DNA of 50,157 nt. It comes from Comamonadaceae bacterium (GTDB lineage Bacteria > Pseudomonadota > Gammaproteobacteria > Burkholderiales > Burkholderiaceae_C). The notes under the pieces are model-generated. The model was not told the DNA's origin and did not search any database. It saw only the letters and a program-made list of their open reading frames with translations. The position numbers and the translations under genes were made by a program. Positions 37,077 to 46,457 of the stretch are shown piece after piece; position 1 is the stretch's first letter; every line of letters starts with the position of its first letter. The DNA lies in NCBI GenBank assembly GCA_947476285.1, contig CANJPU010000037.1, positions 1 to 50,157 on the forward strand, given 5' to 3'.

Positions 37077-38169
37077 CTTGGTGTGCACGAAGGCGCCGCG
37101 AGTGCGCATGAACCGCGTCGACCAGCACACTGACATGCTCAGGCGGTGTGTGCTGGCTGATGCCATGTCCCAGGTTGAAAATGTGGGTTGAGCCCCTGCC
37201 TGGACCTGCATGCGGTGTCCCAAAACTGTCCAGCACCTTGCGTGCTTCAGCGTCAATCTGAGCGGGCGGCGCAAACAAGATGTTGGGATCGAGGTTGCCT
37301 TGCAATGCCTTGCTGGCGCCAACCAGTTCGCGGGCGCGACCCAGGTTCACCGTCCAGTCCATGCCCAGCACCTCGCAATCCAGTGCGGCCATCTCTTGCA
37401 GCCACAAGCCACCTCCCTTAGTGAAGACGATGCGAGGAATGTTCACGCCATCGTGGTCACGTTTGAGCTGACGTAGCACGCGTGCGGTGTAGGCCAGACT
37501 GAATTGCTGGAACGCACCGTCGGCCAGAACACCGCCCCAGCTATCGAAGATCATCACCGCCTGGGCACCCGCATCGATCTGGGCATTCAGGTAGGCTGCG
37601 ACCGAGTCGGCATTGATCTCCAGCATGCGATGCATGAGGTCCGGCCGGCTGTAGAGCATGGTCTTGACCAATCGGTAGTCATCCGAGCCGGCACCTTCCA
37701 CCATGTAGCAGGCCAGCGTCCAGGGGCTGCCCGAAAACCCGATCAGCGGTACCCGGCCATTCAGGGCCTTGCGGATCGAGCTGACCGCATCAAACACATA
37801 GCGAAGTTTTTCCATGTCGGGCACGCGCAGCGCATGGACGGCAGCTTCGTCGCGCACCGGCGTGGCAAAGCGCGGGCCCTCGCCCAGTGCGAAGCTCAGA
37901 CCCAGGCCCATTGCATCAGGCACCGTGAGAATATCGGAGAACAAAATGGCGGCATCGAGCTTGTAGCGCTCAAGAGGCTGCAGGGTGACCTGCGTGGCGT
38001 AGTCCACATTGGTCGCCAATCCCATGAAGCTGCCGGCACGCGCACGCGTGTCGCGGTACTCGGGCAGGTAACGGCCGGCCTGGCGCATCAGCCAGATGGG
38101 GGTATGCGGCGTGGCCAGGCCTTGGCAGGCGCGCAGGAAGCTGTCGTTTTGCAAGGGCTGGAATCTCAT
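37069..38169 (-). CDS. hemE: Uroporphyrinogen decarboxylase
   Basis: A 366-residue enzyme that removes the four acetate carboxyls of uroporphyrinogen III to give coproporphyrinogen III in heme synthesis. The signatures [16 protein letters not shown] (substrate-binding Arg residues), [12 protein letters not shown] (catalytic Asp), [16 protein letters not shown] and [11 protein letters not shown] are present, and length is standard. The start at 38169 ([14 protein letters not shown]) is the family N-terminus. The stop codon lies inside a 9-base inverted repeat. Confidence 0.96.
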   Translation of the reverse strand: MRFQPLQNDSFLRACQGLATPHTPIWLMRQAGRYLPEYRDTRARAGSFMGLATNVDYATQVTLQPLERYKLDAAILFSDILTVPDAMGLGLSFALGEGPRFATPVRDEAAVHALRVPDMEKLRYVFDAVSSIRKALNGRVPLIGFSGSPWTLACYMVEGAGSDDYRLVKTMLYSRPDLMHRMLEINADSVAAYLNAQIDAGAQAVMIFDSWGGVLADGAFQQFSLAYTARVLRQLKRDHDGVNIPRIVFTKGGGLWLQEMAALDCEVLGMDWTVNLGRARELVGASKALQGNLDPNILFAPPAQIDAEARKVLDSFGTPHAGPGRGSTHIFNLGHGISQHTPPEHVSVLVDAVHAHSRRLRAHQAP

Positions 38170-38248
38170 GCGCCCATTGTCGCAGGGCTTGCGCGGTAGA
38201 GCTGGCGGGTACACCTTATGATCGGCTCAACTTTCAACCCGTACAGGC

Positions 38249-39364
38249 ATGAGCGACCTCATCGAACAAGCCAAGACTTTCTTTCTGCAAGGTCTAGCGC
38301 ATTATCAGGCGGGCCGCTTCACGCAGGCCGACACCGACTTCAGCGCGTCCTTGTCTCTGGTACCAGGCCGTGCGTCGACCTTGACCAATCTGGGCGTGGT
38401 CAGGCTCAAGCTGGGCAAGTTCGAACAGGCCGTGGATCTGCTGCAAGAAGCGCTAGCCCAAGAGCCGGACAACACTGAAGCGCTGGGGCACTGCGCGACC
38501 GCACTGGCTGAACTGGGCCAGCATGGGCGAGCCCTCTCGTGCGTGGAGCGCCTGTTGGCTTTGGGCCCGGGCTTGGGCCAGGCCTGGAGTCTGCGCGGCA
38601 ATCTGCTCAAGGATATGGGCCGAATCGACGAAGCCGCGGCGGCGTTTGAGCAGGCAATCGCGCACGGCGCGGACAATGAACTCAATCGTTACAACCTTGC
38701 CGCGCTCACCGGGCGACAAGTGCCATCCACGGCGCCCCGTCCTTATGTCGAGACGTTGTTCGACGGCTATGCGGGCGGCTTCGAGGAGCACTTGGTGCAG
38801 GTGCTGAAATACCGCGTGCCAGCTCAGCTGGTCGAAGGGTCGCAGCGCTTTCGGTCCCGTTTTGACAGTGCCTTGGATCTGGGCTGCGGCACGGGCCTGT
38901 GCGGACCGCTGCTGCGCCCGCTCACGCAGCAACTTGTCGGGGTTGACCTTTCGGGCAACATGGTGGAGCGCGCCCGGCAGCAAGGCGTGTATGACCAAGT
39001 GGTGCAGGCCGATCTGGTGGACTTTCTTGCGGCTTGCCAGCGTTCGTATGGGTTGGTGATTGCTGCTGACGTGTTTGTTTACCTGGGCGCCTTGGAGCCC
39101 GTGTTCAGCGGTGTGGCGCGTGTGATTGACCCCGGCGGCCTATTTACTTTCTCGGTCGAGTCAGCCGAAGCGGGGCAAGGCGATTTCGCACTAAGGCCCA
39201 GTTTGCGCTATGCGCACAGCGCTCAATACATCGAGAGGCTGTCGGGGCAATTCGGTTTTCGAATCCTTGCGACTCGCGAGCATGCGATTCGCGAGGATCA
39301 GGGCCGGCCTATCGACGGGCTGCTGTGCTGGCTGGTCAAGCAAGATGGGCCACCAGGCGCATAG
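38249..39364 (+). CDS. TPR-repeat SAM-dependent methyltransferase
   Basis: A 371-residue two-part protein. Residues 5-145 are about four TPR units (for example ALAHYQAGRFTQADTDF-like helices at 15-30). Residues 160-365 are a class I methyltransferase with the SAM motif LDLGCGTGLCGPLL, the acidic VGVDLSGNMVERAR and FVYLGALEPVF. The TPR part probably recruits a protein substrate, but the target is unknown. It diverges from hemE with 79 bases between starts and converges on the DsbD-like gene with three bases between stops. Confidence 0.85.
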   Translation: MSDLIEQAKTFFLQGLAHYQAGRFTQADTDFSASLSLVPGRASTLTNLGVVRLKLGKFEQAVDLLQEALAQEPDNTEALGHCATALAELGQHGRALSCVERLLALGPGLGQAWSLRGNLLKDMGRIDEAAAAFEQAIAHGADNELNRYNLAALTGRQVPSTAPRPYVETLFDGYAGGFEEHLVQVLKYRVPAQLVEGSQRFRSRFDSALDLGCGTGLCGPLLRPLTQQLVGVDLSGNMVERARQQGVYDQVVQADLVDFLAACQRSYGLVIAADVFVYLGALEPVFSGVARVIDPGGLFTFSVESAEAGQGDFALRPSLRYAHSAQYIERLSGQFGFRILATREHAIREDQGRPIDGLLCWLVKQDGPPGA

Positions 39365-39367
39365 TCA

Positions 39368-41524
39368 CTAGAGTCGGGCTATTGCAGAGCGCAGCTCCTG
39401 GGTGCCCAGGATTTCAGACATCACGACCGGCGTGCGGCCACTCTTGTAAAGCACATAGACCGGTACACCGTTGCGCCCGAGCTGCGCCAGTGCGGCGGTA
39501 ATCGCCGGATCGCGACGCGTCCAGTCGGCGCGCAGCAGGGCCACATTTTTCGCTTTCAGGTCATTAAGCACTGCCCGATCCGATAGCGTGGTCTTCTTGT
39601 TGTATTGGCAGGTGACGCACCAGGCGGCGGTGAAGTCGACGAACACGGGCTGACCGGCAGCGACCAACTGCTCGGTACGCGCTGAGCTCCAGTTTTGCCA
39701 GACCTCGCCATCGCGCTGCGCGGTCTGCTGCGGCGATGAATGCGTGATGTTCGCGGCCGTGGCCCAGGCCAGCAAGACGAACAGCGCCAAGGAGATCGAG
39801 GCCACGAGGCGGCGCGAACTCCCGCGCAAAGTGAAGGCCCAAATCACCATGCTCATGGCAACCAGCAGGGCCAACAGGGCGCCCGCTCCGTCGATGCCGC
39901 TTTGCTGGCCCAGTACCCAGACCAACCAAACCACGGTGGCGAACATGGGGAAGGCCATGAACTTGCGGAAGGTGTCCATCCAGGCACCAGGGCGCGGCAG
40001 CATGCGGCCGATTGCCGGAACCCAGCTCGCCGCTAAGTAGGGCAGCGCCATGCCCAGGCCGATAGCCAAGAAAACCAGCAGTGCCTGCGCGGCCGGAAGC
40101 GCGACCGCCAATCCCAGCGATGCGCCCATGAAAGGCGCAGTGCAGGGCGAGGCCACGGCCACGGCCAGCATGCCAGAGACGAATGAATTGGCCACGGGGT
40201 GGCGCGCCTGCGCTGTAGCCAGCCGAGACGGCAGGACGTGTCGAAACTCGAACACACCAGCCAGGTTAAGGCCGATCACCGTGAACAGAGCGGCCAAGAC
40301 AGCCACCACGGCAGGCGACTGCAATTGGAAGCCCCAGCCTAATTGTTCGCCCGCTGCGCGCAGGCCCAGCATCAATGCGCCGAGTGCTGCAAAGCTGAGC
40401 ATCACGCCGGCGGTGTAAGCCAGGCCGGCCAACCTGTGGCCGCGCACGTCGTCCGCATGGTGGGTGAAGCCCACCACCTTGATCGCCAAAATGGGAAAGA
40501 CGCAGGGCATCAGGTTGAGGATGAGTCCGCCCAGCAGTGCGCCAAGCAATGCCGCAACCAGCGTGAGGGATGGCGCTGCAGGTGCATTCGCCGCTGCGCT
40601 GGAGCGCAAGGCTGCTTCCAGCGCGGGCGACACACCAGCCGGCGCCGCGATTGCGGGCCATTGTCCCTGCACCGGCAGTTCTGCTCGATAGCCCTGGCTG
40701 CCGCTGGCCAAGACCACCGGCATGAGCTGCGGACTGGCTGCGCGATGAGCCGATAGCGGTATCTTGGCTGTCCATAGCGCGCCGTTCCATGCTTGACTCC
40801 AGGCGCCAGCGGTCTCGATCACCTCGGGCGTCTCGGGGAAGAATTCGAGCGTCCTGCCTTGCAATGAAGACGGCAGACCCTGCACAGACAAATGGATCGC
40901 GTTGCCTTCGATTCGCGCGACGCTCTCGGGGTTGGCTTGCCCTGCAGCAGCTTGCAATGCACGCGGCTGCGCCGCAAAGGCGGCTTCAAAGGCGGCTGCG
41001 TTCAAGGCGGTGGTGCTTTGTGTCGGCACTTTCAAAGTGAACTCGCCGTCTTCGGGAATGCACTCTTGCTTGCAAACCAGCCAGCTTGCCTTGAGCTTGA
41101 CCTGCATCTGGGCATCCAGTAGCGAGGGTTTGAATTCAGTGGTGATCGTCAGGGGCACTGGCAGCAGTACCGTGCCTTCGTAGCCGTAATTGGCCAGCGG
41201 GCCTATTCGGATCTTTCTCGGTACTGGCCAGCCGATCTCGCCGGCGGAGACGCCTGCAGGCAGTGTCCACTGCAGTTGCGTGGGCAACCCTGAATCACCT
41301 GAATTCTTCCAGTAGGTGTGCCACTCGGGGGCATGTGTGAGCTGCAGCCCGACCCACACAGTCTTGCCGGGGGAGACGCCTTGTGGGGAGTGCGCCATCA
41401 GTTCGGCGCGCACTCGCTCCGTGCTCACCGTGTTCTTGGCCAGGGCCTGGGCACCGATCTGCATAGGCAGTGCCCATGCGCCGATCATGGCGAGGCAGGA
41501 CAGCAGGTGGCGCACGGGTATCAT
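39368..41524 (-). CDS. DsbD-like thiol:disulfide interchange protein
   Basis: A 718-residue membrane protein that carries electrons from cytoplasmic thioredoxin to the periplasm. It has a signal peptide (MIPVRHLLSCLAMIGAWALP) and a periplasmic N-terminal domain with a Cys pair (WLVCKQECIPEDG). A CcdA-like membrane core of about eight segments follows, with one Cys in LNLMPCVFPI and one in VASPCTAPFM. A C-terminal thioredoxin domain has CVTC (AAWCVTCQYN). The large N-terminal domain is closer to ScsB-type than to classical DsbD. Partner proteins may be copper or cytochrome maturation factors; none is adjacent. Confidence 0.88.
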   Translation of the reverse strand: MIPVRHLLSCLAMIGAWALPMQIGAQALAKNTVSTERVRAELMAHSPQGVSPGKTVWVGLQLTHAPEWHTYWKNSGDSGLPTQLQWTLPAGVSAGEIGWPVPRKIRIGPLANYGYEGTVLLPVPLTITTEFKPSLLDAQMQVKLKASWLVCKQECIPEDGEFTLKVPTQSTTALNAAAFEAAFAAQPRALQAAAGQANPESVARIEGNAIHLSVQGLPSSLQGRTLEFFPETPEVIETAGAWSQAWNGALWTAKIPLSAHRAASPQLMPVVLASGSQGYRAELPVQGQWPAIAAPAGVSPALEAALRSSAAANAPAAPSLTLVAALLGALLGGLILNLMPCVFPILAIKVVGFTHHADDVRGHRLAGLAYTAGVMLSFAALGALMLGLRAAGEQLGWGFQLQSPAVVAVLAALFTVIGLNLAGVFEFRHVLPSRLATAQARHPVANSFVSGMLAVAVASPCTAPFMGASLGLAVALPAAQALLVFLAIGLGMALPYLAASWVPAIGRMLPRPGAWMDTFRKFMAFPMFATVVWLVWVLGQQSGIDGAGALLALLVAMSMVIWAFTLRGSSRRLVASISLALFVLLAWATAANITHSSPQQTAQRDGEVWQNWSSARTEQLVAAGQPVFVDFTAAWCVTCQYNKKTTLSDRAVLNDLKAKNVALLRADWTRRDPAITAALAQLGRNGVPVYVLYKSGRTPVVMSEILGTQELRSAIARL

Positions 41525-41658
41525 GAGCTGGTCGGAGCCGAATGGCCGCGCAATAGTTCCGCCAGGTCGCGAGGCGGGTTTGCGTCAACGCACTGGCGCG
41601 CATTCTCGTGAAGGTGTTTGTGTCCCATCCGAGGATTTTCGCGCTTTTCAATCAGGCA

Positions 41659-42123
41659 CTAGCCCGGCAATGGCAGTGCCGTTTTGTAACGCACTTGTTT
41701 CAGAGCGAAACTCGAGCGGATCTTTTCAATGCCGGGTATCGGGGTGAGTTGCTCAAGGATGAAGCGCTCCAACTGGCCAATGTCGGCCACGGCCACGCGG
41801 ATCAGGTAGTCGCTGTCACCTGTCATCAGGTAGCACTCCATGACTTCGTCGTGTTCCGCAATGCGGCGTTCGAATTCGGCCAGAGAGTCTTTGGTCTGCT
41901 CTTTCAGGCTGATCGAAATGAAGACATTCAGACCGAGGCCCAGTGCCTTGGGGTTGGCCAGGGCGACATAGCGCTGGATCACGCCAGAGCTTTCCAGCGC
42001 CTTGACGCGCATCAAGCAAGGCGAAGGCGACAGGTGAACCCGTCGCGCCAACTCCACGTTGGTCAAGGCGCCATCCTGCTGCAGCTCAGCCAAAATCTTC
42101 AGATCAATCGAATCTAGTTGCAT
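41659..42123 (-). CDS. Lrp/AsnC-family regulator
   Basis: A 154-residue feast/famine regulator. The N-terminal helix-turn-helix is [19 protein letters not shown], followed by the RAM effector domain with [16 protein letters not shown]. Such proteins form octamers, wrap DNA and sense amino acids. It is divergent from the AceE-type E1 gene; a similar pairing (MdeR with MdeB) is known in the Pseudomonas putida methionine gamma-lyase system. Three inverted repeats lie in the shared control region, and the first overlaps its own start codon, which suggests autoregulation. Confidence 0.9.
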   Translation of the reverse strand: MQLDSIDLKILAELQQDGALTNVELARRVHLSPSPCLMRVKALESSGVIQRYVALANPKALGLGLNVFISISLKEQTKDSLAEFERRIAEHDEVMECYLMTGDSDYLIRVAVADIGQLERFILEQLTPIPGIEKIRSSFALKQVRYKTALPLPG

Positions 42124-42190
42124 TAAACGTTTAAATTACTTCGATTAACGGCATTTTATGCCGTTAAGTTCGAATATTTGGCAATATTCG
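42123..42190. promoter_or_regulatory. Three inverted repeats between the Lrp-family gene and the E1 gene
   Basis: In 68 bases there are: TTAAACGTTTAA, a perfect palindrome (42123-42134); TTAACGGCAT (42145-42154) with ATGCCGTTAA (42158-42167), a perfect 10-base pair around TTT; and CGAATATT (42171-42178) with AATATTCG (42183-42190), a perfect 8-base pair. Their spacing of about two to three helical turns and the AT-rich context suit wrapped binding by the adjacent Lrp-family protein. Binding is inferred. Confidence 0.6.
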
Positions 42191-42229
42191 CAATCCTATT
42201 TCGCGGTGATCTTTTTACAGTGTGCGCTT

Positions 42230-44842
42230 ATGACTGATCACAGCATTTCCCGATTTCTGAGCTCGGATGTCACCGATGTCGACCCCGTGGAGACCGCCGA
42301 ATGGCGCGACGCATTCAAGGCCTTGGTGGCCACACACGGCCCCGCCCGGGCTCGCTATGTGTTGGACCATCTTGCTGAGCTTGCGAGCGCGCCGCAGATT
42401 GCCTGGACGCCGGACTTGGTGACGCCCTATGTAAATTCAATTGCAGTGGATCAGCAGTCTGCCTTCCCAGGCGATCTGGCGATGGAGGAGAAGCTTGCGT
42501 CGTTGATGCGGTGGAATGCGCTGGCCATGGTTGCGCGGGCCAATTCGGCGTATGGCGAGCTCGGAGGCCACATTGCGAGTTACGCCAGCGCCGCCGATCT
42601 TTTCGAGGTGGGGTTCAATCATTTCTTCCGCGCGCGCAATGAGGCTCACGGCGGAGACCTTGTGTTCTTCCAGCCTCACAGTGCGCCGGGCGTTTACGCA
42701 AGGGCCTTCCTTGAAGGGCGATTGAGCCAAGAAGACCTGGCCCATTACCGGCAGGAAATCACTGCGCCAGCGCACGGTGCCCGCGGCCTCTCAAGCTATC
42801 CGCATCCCTACCTGATGCCCGATTTTTGGCAGTTTCCAACCGGCTCGATGGGCATAGGGCCTATCAGCTCGATCTATCACGCGCGCTTCATGCGTTATCT
42901 CACGCACCGTGGCTTGCTCAATTGCGAGGGGCGCAAGGTGTGGGGCGTGTTCGGTGATGGCGAGATGGACGAGCCCGAAAGCATGAGCGCGCTGACGCTG
43001 GCCTCGCGCGAAAAGCTGGACAACCTGGTGTGGGTGGTTAACTGCAACCTGCAGCGTCTGGATGGCCCCGTGCGCGGCAATGGCCGCATCATCGACGAAC
43101 TGGAGCAACTGTTTCGTGGTGCAGGTTGGAAGGTGATCAAACTCGTGTGGGGTAGCGATTGGGATGGCCTGTTTGCTCGCGACGTGACCGGCGCCTTGGC
43201 GCGGGCGTTCGCTCACACGGTCGACGGCCAGATGCAGACATTCGCCGCAAAGGATGGGCGCTTCAACCGCGACAATTTCTTTGGCCAGAACGAAGAGCTG
43301 ACGCGGCTCGCGCAAGGCATGACCGATGAGCAGATCGACCGGCTCAAGCGGGGAGGGCATGACTTGGTGAAGATTCACGCGGCATACGCTGCCGCTGCCA
43401 ATCATGGCGCGGGCCCCACGGTGATCCTGGCCCACACCAAGAAGGGCTATGGCATGGGTAGCGCGGGACAGGGCAAGATGACCACCCACAGCCAGAAGAA
43501 GCTGGACGACACCGCGCTGATCGAATTTCGCAACCGGTTCAATCTGCCTCTTTCAGACGATCAGGCGCGGAATCTGGAATTCTTCAAGCCGGCGCCCGAG
43601 AGCGCGGAGATGCACTACCTGCATCAACAGCGCGCCAGGCTGGGCGGCTATCTGCCTCAAAGGCTGTCCGTGTCACCAGTGCTTGCGGTGCCGCAATTGG
43701 CTTCATACGCGGCATTCGCCACAGCAGCGGCGGGCAAGGAAATGTCCACCACCATGGCATTTGTCAGGCTGCTTGGCAATCTGCTCAAGGACAAGGAATT
43801 GGGCCCGCGCATCGTACCCATCGTGGCTGATGAGGCGCGCACCTTCGGCATGGCCAATCTCTTCAAGCAGGTGGGCATCTATTCCAGCGTGGGCCAGCGT
43901 TATGAGCCAGAAGACATCGGCTCGGTTCTGTCTTACCGGGAGGCGCTGGACGGGCAGATATTGGAGGAAGGCATCAGCGAGGCGGGCGCCATCGCTAGCT
44001 GGACCGCCGCCGCCACCAGCTACAGCGTGCATGGTTTTCCGATGCTGCCCTTCTACATCTATTACTCCATGTTCGGCTTCCAAAGGGTGGGCGACGCGAT
44101 CTGGGCGGCTGCGGATCAGCGGGCTCGCGGCTTCTTGTTGGGAGCCACCTCTGGGCGAACCACACTGGGCGGCGAAGGGCTGCAGCATCAAGACGGCTCC
44201 AGTCATCTGGTGGCCGCCACCATCCCGAACTGTCGGGCATTCGACCCTGCGTTCGCAGGCGAGATGGCAGTCATTGTTGACCATGGCATGCGCGAGATGC
44301 TGATCGAGCAAAAGGACGTGTTCTATTACGTCACCTTGATGAACGAAAACTATGCGCAGCCCGACTTGCCCTCTGGCGTTGAGGGGCAGGTCATGCGCGG
44401 CTGCTACAAGTTCGCAAGCTATCCGGGAGCGGACGCGCGGGTGAGTTTGATGGGCTCGGGCGCCATCCTGACCGAGGTGATCAAGGCTGCTGAGCAACTC
44501 TCGGCGCAAGGCATCGGCAGCGACGTATTCAGCGTGACCAGTTGGAGCGAATTGGCACGAGACGGGCAGGCTTGCGAGCAGAAAGCCTTGTCCGCGCAGG
44601 CAAACGATGTCCCGTTCGTTTCGCAGCAACTTGCCCATTCGCAAGGCCCTATCATCGCTGCCACAGACTATGTCCGGGCGGTGCCTGAAAGCGTACGCGC
44701 CTTCCTTCCGCATGGCCGTCGCTATCTGACGCTGGGCACCGATGGTTTTGGGCGCAGCGATACGCGTGCGGCGCTCAGAGAGTTCTTTGGGGTGGACGCA
44801 GCGCATGTCGTGCGGGCCGCGATCCACGCTCTGGGCCGCTGA
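42230..44842 (+). CDS. AceE-type homodimeric 2-oxo acid dehydrogenase E1 (MdeB-like)
   Basis: An 870-residue homodimeric E1 of the AceE family. Key segments include the N-terminal ETAEWRDAFKALVATHG, NAYGELGGHIASYASAADL-like substrate region, SSYPHPYLMPDFWQFPTGSM, the thiamine motif GDGEMDEPES to NLQRLDGPVRGN, and GGEGLQHQDGSSH. It decarboxylates pyruvate or 2-oxobutyrate. No E2 or E3 gene adjoins, unlike aceEF operons, so it must borrow an E2 from elsewhere. The adjacent Lrp gene suggests induction by an amino acid, as for MdeB. The start at 42230 lies after the inverted repeats; an upstream ATG at 42158 would fall within them. Confidence 0.88.
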   Translation: MTDHSISRFLSSDVTDVDPVETAEWRDAFKALVATHGPARARYVLDHLAELASAPQIAWTPDLVTPYVNSIAVDQQSAFPGDLAMEEKLASLMRWNALAMVARANSAYGELGGHIASYASAADLFEVGFNHFFRARNEAHGGDLVFFQPHSAPGVYARAFLEGRLSQEDLAHYRQEITAPAHGARGLSSYPHPYLMPDFWQFPTGSMGIGPISSIYHARFMRYLTHRGLLNCEGRKVWGVFGDGEMDEPESMSALTLASREKLDNLVWVVNCNLQRLDGPVRGNGRIIDELEQLFRGAGWKVIKLVWGSDWDGLFARDVTGALARAFAHTVDGQMQTFAAKDGRFNRDNFFGQNEELTRLAQGMTDEQIDRLKRGGHDLVKIHAAYAAAANHGAGPTVILAHTKKGYGMGSAGQGKMTTHSQKKLDDTALIEFRNRFNLPLSDDQARNLEFFKPAPESAEMHYLHQQRARLGGYLPQRLSVSPVLAVPQLASYAAFATAAAGKEMSTTMAFVRLLGNLLKDKELGPRIVPIVADEARTFGMANLFKQVGIYSSVGQRYEPEDIGSVLSYREALDGQILEEGISEAGAIASWTAAATSYSVHGFPMLPFYIYYSMFGFQRVGDAIWAAADQRARGFLLGATSGRTTLGGEGLQHQDGSSHLVAATIPNCRAFDPAFAGEMAVIVDHGMREMLIEQKDVFYYVTLMNENYAQPDLPSGVEGQVMRGCYKFASYPGADARVSLMGSGAILTEVIKAAEQLSAQGIGSDVFSVTSWSELARDGQACEQKALSAQANDVPFVSQQLAHSQGPIIAATDYVRAVPESVRAFLPHGRRYLTLGTDGFGRSDTRAALREFFGVDAAHVVRAAIHALGR

Positions 44843-44873
44843 CTTCCCGCGCGCGTGGGCCTAAGATGCAGGG

Positions 44874-45704
44874 ATGACGACCCCTTACGTTCCCCGCTCG
44901 CGTTTCTGGGCCGATTTGGTCAGCAGCGACTTCGGTCGGCTTGATCCGGATTGCACGGTCGCGGTGCTTCCTGTGGCTGCTGTTGAGCAGCATGGCCCGC
45001 ATCTACCTTTGTCGGTGGACTTGACATTGGTGGATGGGTTGATCGGGGCGGCGCTCCCGAATTTGCCTGCTTCGCTTCCGGTCTTGTTTCTTCCCACCCA
45101 GCAAGTGGGCTACAGCCCCGAGCATGCGGGCTTTGCCGGCACCCTGACGCTGTCGGCCGCCACTTTGACCTCGACCTGGATCGAGCTCGGTCAGTGCGTC
45201 GCAGCCGCCGGCATCAAGAAGCTTTTGTTGCTCAACTCACATGGCGGGCAGGTCAGCCTGATGGATATTGTCGCGCGCGAACTGCGTGGGCGCGCCAAGA
45301 TGATTGTTCATGGTTGCAGCTGGTGGAATTTGCCACTCGGCGATGAGGTGACAGGCCTTTTCAGTCCACAGGAGCACCGCTTCGGAGTGCATGCAGGCGA
45401 GATCGAGACTTCATTGATGCTGGCATTGGCTGAGCAACATGTGCGTATGGAGCAGGCGCGTGACTTCGAGTCCAGCGCGCAACATCGTGCACAGCGGTAT
45501 CGAATTCTAGGAAATGGCAGCAGCGCCAAATTCGGTTGGCATATGCAGGACTACAACAGCGAGGGCGCCGTGGGCAATGCGGCCGCCGCCTCGGCAGCAA
45601 AGGGCGCCAAGGTGCTGGAGGCCGCTGCCCGCGAACTTGCACTGTTGCTGCAGGAGTTGTCCGACCTGCCACTGTCTACGTTGGTTGATCAACCCGGCGG
45701 CTGA
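44874..45704 (+). CDS. Creatininase-family amidohydrolase
   Basis: A 276-residue metal hydrolase of the creatininase family. The binuclear metal motif is VEQHGPHLPLSVD (Glu38, His40, Asp49), with LNSHGGQ and HAGEIETSLML later. Members include creatinine amidohydrolase, formamidopyrimidine hydrolases and pathway enzymes for cofactor ethers; the substrate here is undecided. It starts 31 bases after the E1 stop and may share its transcript. No creatinase gene is near, so creatinine use is unlikely. Confidence 0.85.
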   Translation: MTTPYVPRSRFWADLVSSDFGRLDPDCTVAVLPVAAVEQHGPHLPLSVDLTLVDGLIGAALPNLPASLPVLFLPTQQVGYSPEHAGFAGTLTLSAATLTSTWIELGQCVAAAGIKKLLLLNSHGGQVSLMDIVARELRGRAKMIVHGCSWWNLPLGDEVTGLFSPQEHRFGVHAGEIETSLMLALAEQHVRMEQARDFESSAQHRAQRYRILGNGSSAKFGWHMQDYNSEGAVGNAAAASAAKGAKVLEAAARELALLLQELSDLPLSTLVDQPGG

Positions 45705-45838
45705 GCTGCGGCCGGGGCCTGGGTTGTTGCAAAAAATCAACGACACGCAGGCGAATGAAGAAAATGCGTCGCTAATGTGCGCCGTGTCACAACTCAGACG
45801 TTCGGCAGTTTTAGACTGGCGCCATGAAAGGAGCCGCC

Positions 45839-46018
45839 ATGCGATTCGCCGCAATCAGACGCACTAAGCTGTCGCCCCGCACATCGGCCGCAGAGTGGGT
45901 TCGCCGTCTTGTTTCTGGGCAAGCTTCGATACGCCCGCAACCCACCGCTGCCCCCCTGCGAAGGGAAGAGCTGCCTGCTGATCTCGATCAGCGAGTGCGC
46001 TTGGTGGGCGAGTGGTAG
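45839..46018 (+). CDS. Small basic protein of unknown function (59 aa)
   Basis: A short frame, MRFAAIRRTKLSPRTSAAEW, with a strong ribosome-binding site AAAGGAG five bases before the ATG. The protein is arginine-rich, has no membrane segment or cysteine, and matches no family I recognise. It occupies an otherwise empty gap between the creatininase-family gene (45704) and the convergent thioredoxin-like gene (46048). An in-frame ATG at 45824 lies upstream but has a poorer site. Confidence 0.45.
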   Translation: MRFAAIRRTKLSPRTSAAEWVRRLVSGQASIRPQPTAAPLRREELPADLDQRVRLVGEW

Positions 46019-46047
46019 GCCGAGCCTTGCGGATATTGATTAGCTTG

Positions 46048-46416
46048 CTACATTTTAGGTAGCACGTCGGCCTTCAATCGGCCCAGGAGCGCATTTGCCT
46101 CCTGGCCGACGCCGGTGCTACTTGTGGCGTGTTCAACTAGGTTGTCGATCAGCCTGCCCAAGTGAGCGACTGATGGCTGGATGGGGCCGAAAAAAACAGC
46201 CTGGCTATCTCGCGCGATGAGGATCGTGGGAAAGGTCTCGACATCCACGTCGCCCAAGGCGTCGGCTTCGTCTTCAATGTCCACCCATGCAAAATGGATG
46301 CGAGTACGTTTGGCGGCCACCTGATCGAACGCTTCACGCCATTGACCGCAAACGCCGCACCACTGTGCGCACAGGCAGATTACCCACCACTGAGGTGCAG
46401 GCTTTTCGGGCTCCAT
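46048..46416 (-). CDS. Thioredoxin-fold protein with CGVC active site
   Basis: A 122-residue cytoplasmic thioredoxin-like protein. The active site is Cys20-Gly-Val-Cys23 (AQWCGVCGQW), followed by DIEDEADALGDVDVETFPT, where the cis-proline follows Phe-Pro-Thr. CGVC in place of CGPC implies a different redox potential or partner. There is no signal peptide. It lies 41 bases after the aminotransferase stop on the same strand and may be cotranscribed with it. Confidence 0.85.
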   Translation of the reverse strand: MEPEKPAPQWWVICLCAQWCGVCGQWREAFDQVAAKRTRIHFAWVDIEDEADALGDVDVETFPTILIARDSQAVFFGPIQPSVAHLGRLIDNLVEHATSSTGVGQEANALLGRLKADVLPKM

Positions 46417-46457
46417 GCGCGCAGTTTAGGCGATGAACCTGAAAACGCCGGCCTTGG

